Assembly: GCA_023228285.1 (NCBI GenBank)
Contig: JALOBM010000097.1
Span: 1 to 6,724, forward strand
DNA from: Candidatus Cloacimonadota bacterium
Lineage (GTDB): Bacteria; Cloacimonadota; Cloacimonadia; Cloacimonadales; Cloacimonadaceae
Length of the DNA: 6,724 bases
Reading direction: 5' to 3'
Notes under the pieces: generated by a model
Seen by the model: the letters and a program-made list of their open reading frames with translations, nothing else
Database searches by the model: none
Told to the model about the DNA's origin: nothing
Program-made: the position numbers and the translations under genes
In this document: one piece after another, positions 4,976-6,724 of the stretch
Numbering within the stretch: the first letter of the stretch is position 1
Layout: the number at the start of each line of letters is the position of its first letter

Positions 4976-5713
4976 ATGAACTTCTACGCGACAATCCACC
5001 CCTGGTACGATCAGATCTTTCCTTTTGCGATGGCTCAGCGTGATTTTGTCTTATCCTTCGGGTCGGGCCCGGAGCTTGAGCTGGTCGATGTTGGCTGTGG
5101 CACCGGCAGCCTGCTGGTGTCGCTGGCCGGATCTTTTGGGCGGTGCACGGGACTGGATCCTGATGAGGAGATGCTGGCCGGAGCGAGAGCTAAGGCAGAT
5201 TCTGCGGGGGTACCCATCCGCCTGATGCCGGGCGGGATGCTTGATCTTGACCGGGAGTTCGCCCCGGGATCAGTCGATCGGCTGATCTGCTTCGGAAACA
5301 CGATACCTCACCTGGAGAGTCTGGAGCAGGTAGATCATTTTCTGCGTCAAGCTGCATCGGTGTTGAGGCCGGAAGGTATGATCCTGCTGCAGATCATCCA
5401 CTTCCGCCGGATCTTCGACCAAGAGTTGCCCGGACTGCCCACCCTGGAGAATGATCAGGTACGGTTTGTCCGGAACTACCATTACACCCTCCCGGATCCC
5501 GGGGTGATCCGCTTTCATACCATCCTGACCATTAAGGAGTCGGGCCAGGTGATCGAGAATGATATCCCGCTGTTAGCCCTCTCCCTGGAGCAGCTCTCGG
5601 AAGCCTTGGGCAAGGCTGGGTTTTCTGATTTGCAGACATTTGGTAGCTTTACCCGTGACCCATTCTCGGCCGACAGTATTCCGTTGATTCTGACGAGTAG
5701 GGTAAGTGGTTAA
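4976..5713 (+). CDS. Class I SAM-dependent methyltransferase
   Basis: This encodes 245 residues, ATG at 4976, TAA at 5711-5713. The Rossmann-like SAM-binding fold is shown by motif I VDVGCGTGS (37-45), the acidic end of strand 2 (GLDPDEEML, Asp61, which holds the SAM ribose), SVDRLICFGNTIPHL (about 99-113, motif II/strand 4 region) and LRPEGMILLQ (about 131-140, the post-II strand). The N terminus (FYATIHPWYDQIF) resembles the lid helix of the UbiE/Methyltransf_11/25-type group. The C-terminal part (about 165-245) alternates beta strands and probably shapes the acceptor site. The acceptor, whether a small molecule, lipid or protein, cannot be told. There is no signal peptide, so it should be cytoplasmic. 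It has its own promoter, and the GH43 gene follows 66 bp downstream on the same strand. Confidence 0.9.
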   Translation: MNFYATIHPWYDQIFPFAMAQRDFVLSFGSGPELELVDVGCGTGSLLVSLAGSFGRCTGLDPDEEMLAGARAKADSAGVPIRLMPGGMLDLDREFAPGSVDRLICFGNTIPHLESLEQVDHFLRQAASVLRPEGMILLQIIHFRRIFDQELPGLPTLENDQVRFVRNYHYTLPDPGVIRFHTILTIKESGQVIENDIPLLALSLEQLSEALGKAGFSDLQTFGSFTRDPFSADSIPLILTSRVSG

Positions 5714-5736
5714 AAATCAGTGTATAGTAGTTCGTC

Positions 5737-5778
5737 AATTACAAATTCTTAATTGCAAATATTAAATCGCAAATCCTA
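5737..5778. repeat. Three 14-bp-period repeats (AATYRCAAAT) upstream of the GH43 gene
   Basis: AATTACAAAT (5737), AATTGCAAAT (5751) and AATCGCAAAT (5765) recur at exactly 14-bp spacing, each followed by a variable 4-mer. The array ends one base before the GH43 ATG at 5780, filling the leader. It may bind a regulator or set translation efficiency through an unstructured A-rich leader. No TAnnTTTG promoter is visible in the 66-bp gap, so the GH43 gene may be read from the methyltransferase promoter. Confidence 0.55.
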
Positions 5779-5779
5779 T

Positions 5780-6724
5780 ATGGCACACCGTAACAACCTC
5801 ATTATTGCTCTCTTGTTCCTGACCACGCCGCTCGTTGGTCAGACCATCCGGCCGGAGTACAAGGCCAAGGGCTTTTCCGGTAATCCTGTGTTTGAGGGCT
5901 GGTACGCCGATCCCGAGGGGATCATCTACGGCGATACATTTTGGATCTTCCCTACCTGGTCTGACGAGTGGGGGGAGCCCTTGGTGCCGCTGCAATTATC
6001 AGAATATCAGAAAGAAATACAGAAAAACACCATCAATCCCCAGTATCTCAAGCAGACTTTTCTCGATGCTTTTTCGTCGAAGGATCTGGTGAACTGGACC
6101 AAGCATCCTAAAGTGCTGGATATTAAAGATATCAGCTGGGCGGCTTATTCTATTTGGGCTCCTTCGGTGATTCATGCCAACGATCAGTATTATCTCTTTT
6201 TTGGCGCCAACGATATTCAGAGTGATGAGGAGCCGGGGGGTATCGGGGTGGCGGTAGCTGAGCGGCCCGAGGGTCCTTATCGTGATGCTCTTGGGAAACC
6301 GCTGATCAATGCATTCCACAACGGAGCCCAGCCGATTGATCAGTATGTTTTCCGTGATGATGATGGGCAGCATTATCTTTATTACGGTGGCTGGCGCCAC
6401 TGTAACGTGGTGCGCCTGCGTTCTGATCTGCTTGGTATTGAGTCTTTTCCAGATGGTGAAACGTTCAAAGAGATCACTCCGGAGCATTATGTCGAAGGTC
6501 CGTTTGTGTTCAAGCGCAATGGGCGGTACTATTTTATGTGGTCGGAGGGTGGCTGGACCGGCCCAAACTACAGTGTAGCCTATGCCATAGGCGATTCGCC
6601 CACCGGGCCGTTCACCCGGATCGGCAAGATCCTGCAGCAGAACCCCGAGGTGGCCACCGGAGCTGGTCATCACTCCGTGATTCACCCTCCGGGCACCGAT
6701 GATTATTATATTGTATATCATCGG
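5780..6724 (+). CDS. Secreted GH43-family glycoside hydrolase (3' end beyond the window)
   Basis: 315 codons run from the ATG at 5780 to the right edge without a stop. Residues 1-21 form a type I signal peptide (AHRNN, then LIIALLFLTTPLVG, cleavage near Gln21), so the enzyme is exported. The rest is the GH43 five-bladed propeller: WYADPEG holds the catalytic base Asp44, QPIDQYVF the pKa-tuning Asp187, and VEGPFVFKRNGRYYFMWSEG the catalytic acid Glu239. APSVIHANDQYYLFFGA and GAGHHSVIHPPGTDDYYIVYHR are typical blade motifs, the latter with the conserved His region. GH43 enzymes are inverting hydrolases acting mostly on arabinose- or xylose-containing glycans (beta-xylosidase, arabinofuranosidase, arabinanase); the exact activity is unclear. 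The loop 63-95 (WGEPLVPLQLSEYQKEIQKN...) is longer than in compact members. Accessory domains may follow outside the window. Confidence 0.9.
   Translation, partial: MAHRNNLIIALLFLTTPLVGQTIRPEYKAKGFSGNPVFEGWYADPEGIIYGDTFWIFPTWSDEWGEPLVPLQLSEYQKEIQKNTINPQYLKQTFLDAFSSKDLVNWTKHPKVLDIKDISWAAYSIWAPSVIHANDQYYLFFGANDIQSDEEPGGIGVAVAERPEGPYRDALGKPLINAFHNGAQPIDQYVFRDDDGQHYLYYGGWRHCNVVRLRSDLLGIESFPDGETFKEITPEHYVEGPFVFKRNGRYYFMWSEGGWTGPNYSVAYAIGDSPTGPFTRIGKILQQNPEVATGAGHHSVIHPPGTDDYYIVYHR

Noticed and set aside
5999..6721. 240-residue reading frame on the minus strand opposite the GH43 gene
   Set aside because: The plus-strand frame has a signal peptide and all three GH43 catalytic residues. The opposite frame has no domain and is explained by high GC in codon third positions.
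1..6724. CRISPR array, tRNA, rRNA, transposase or integrase gene
   Set aside because: I found no regularly spaced repeats of CRISPR type, no tRNA or rRNA sequence, and no recombinase motifs in any frame.

Overview
The window looks like chromosomal DNA from a member of the Bacteroidota (Bacteroidales-like). The evidence is the Bacteroidetes-type lipoprotein signals, a TTTG/TAnnTTTG promoter, AT-rich leaders without Shine-Dalgarno sequences, a FucP-type sugar transporter and a secreted GH43 glycosidase. It falls into two compositionally different halves. By eye, roughly the first 2 kb is AT-rich and nearly everything from about 2.2 kb on is much more GC-rich, with different codon use.

Left half (1 to about 2100): three genes on the minus strand, separated by long structured spacers. 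They are the start of a CsgG/HfaB-like lipoprotein (runs off the left edge), a 146-residue unknown lipoprotein with a possible surface-export signal, and a 195-residue alpha-helical TPR-like protein. The spacer after the lipoprotein gene looks like an integron attC site: a GTTAGGC core (fits GTTRRRY), a 20-bp imperfect stem and an opposite ACACAAC box. The 10 bases at the head of the lipoprotein unit (GTTGTGTGCC) are the exact complement of the 10 bases at its tail (GGCACACAAC), as expected for a circularisable gene cassette. The TPR-like unit shows the same head/tail complementarity, imperfectly. No integrase lies in the window, so this would be a cassette array seen in part, or an integrase-less attC cluster. 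This is the most interesting part of the window. A hairpin-rich, GC-richer non-coding island (986-1317) sits between two of the units and is unexplained.

Junction (about 1965-2890): hairpins, a C10 tract and T-runs lead into a promoter-like segment and a very small zinc-finger (HxxxCxxC) protein resembling the zinc domain of an anti-sigma factor, with no sigma factor beside it. About 520 bases without a convincing gene follow. They hold a stem-loop after the stop, a triple 10-bp tandem repeat, and a set of nested inverted repeats (2679-2801) that may be a structured leader or small RNA upstream of the transporter.

Right half (2891-6724): a FucP-family sugar/H+ symporter (+), a convergent FMN nitroreductase (-) whose stop lies 3 bp from the transporter's stop, a class I SAM methyltransferase (+) with a clear Bacteroidetes promoter in the divergent gap, and the first 315 codons of a secreted GH43 glycoside hydrolase (+), cut by the right edge. 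The hydrolase and transporter fit a role in plant- or host-polysaccharide sugar use: the enzyme would release sugars such as arabinose or xylose outside the cytoplasm and a symporter would import sugar. The nitroreductase and methyltransferase have no evident link to that pathway.
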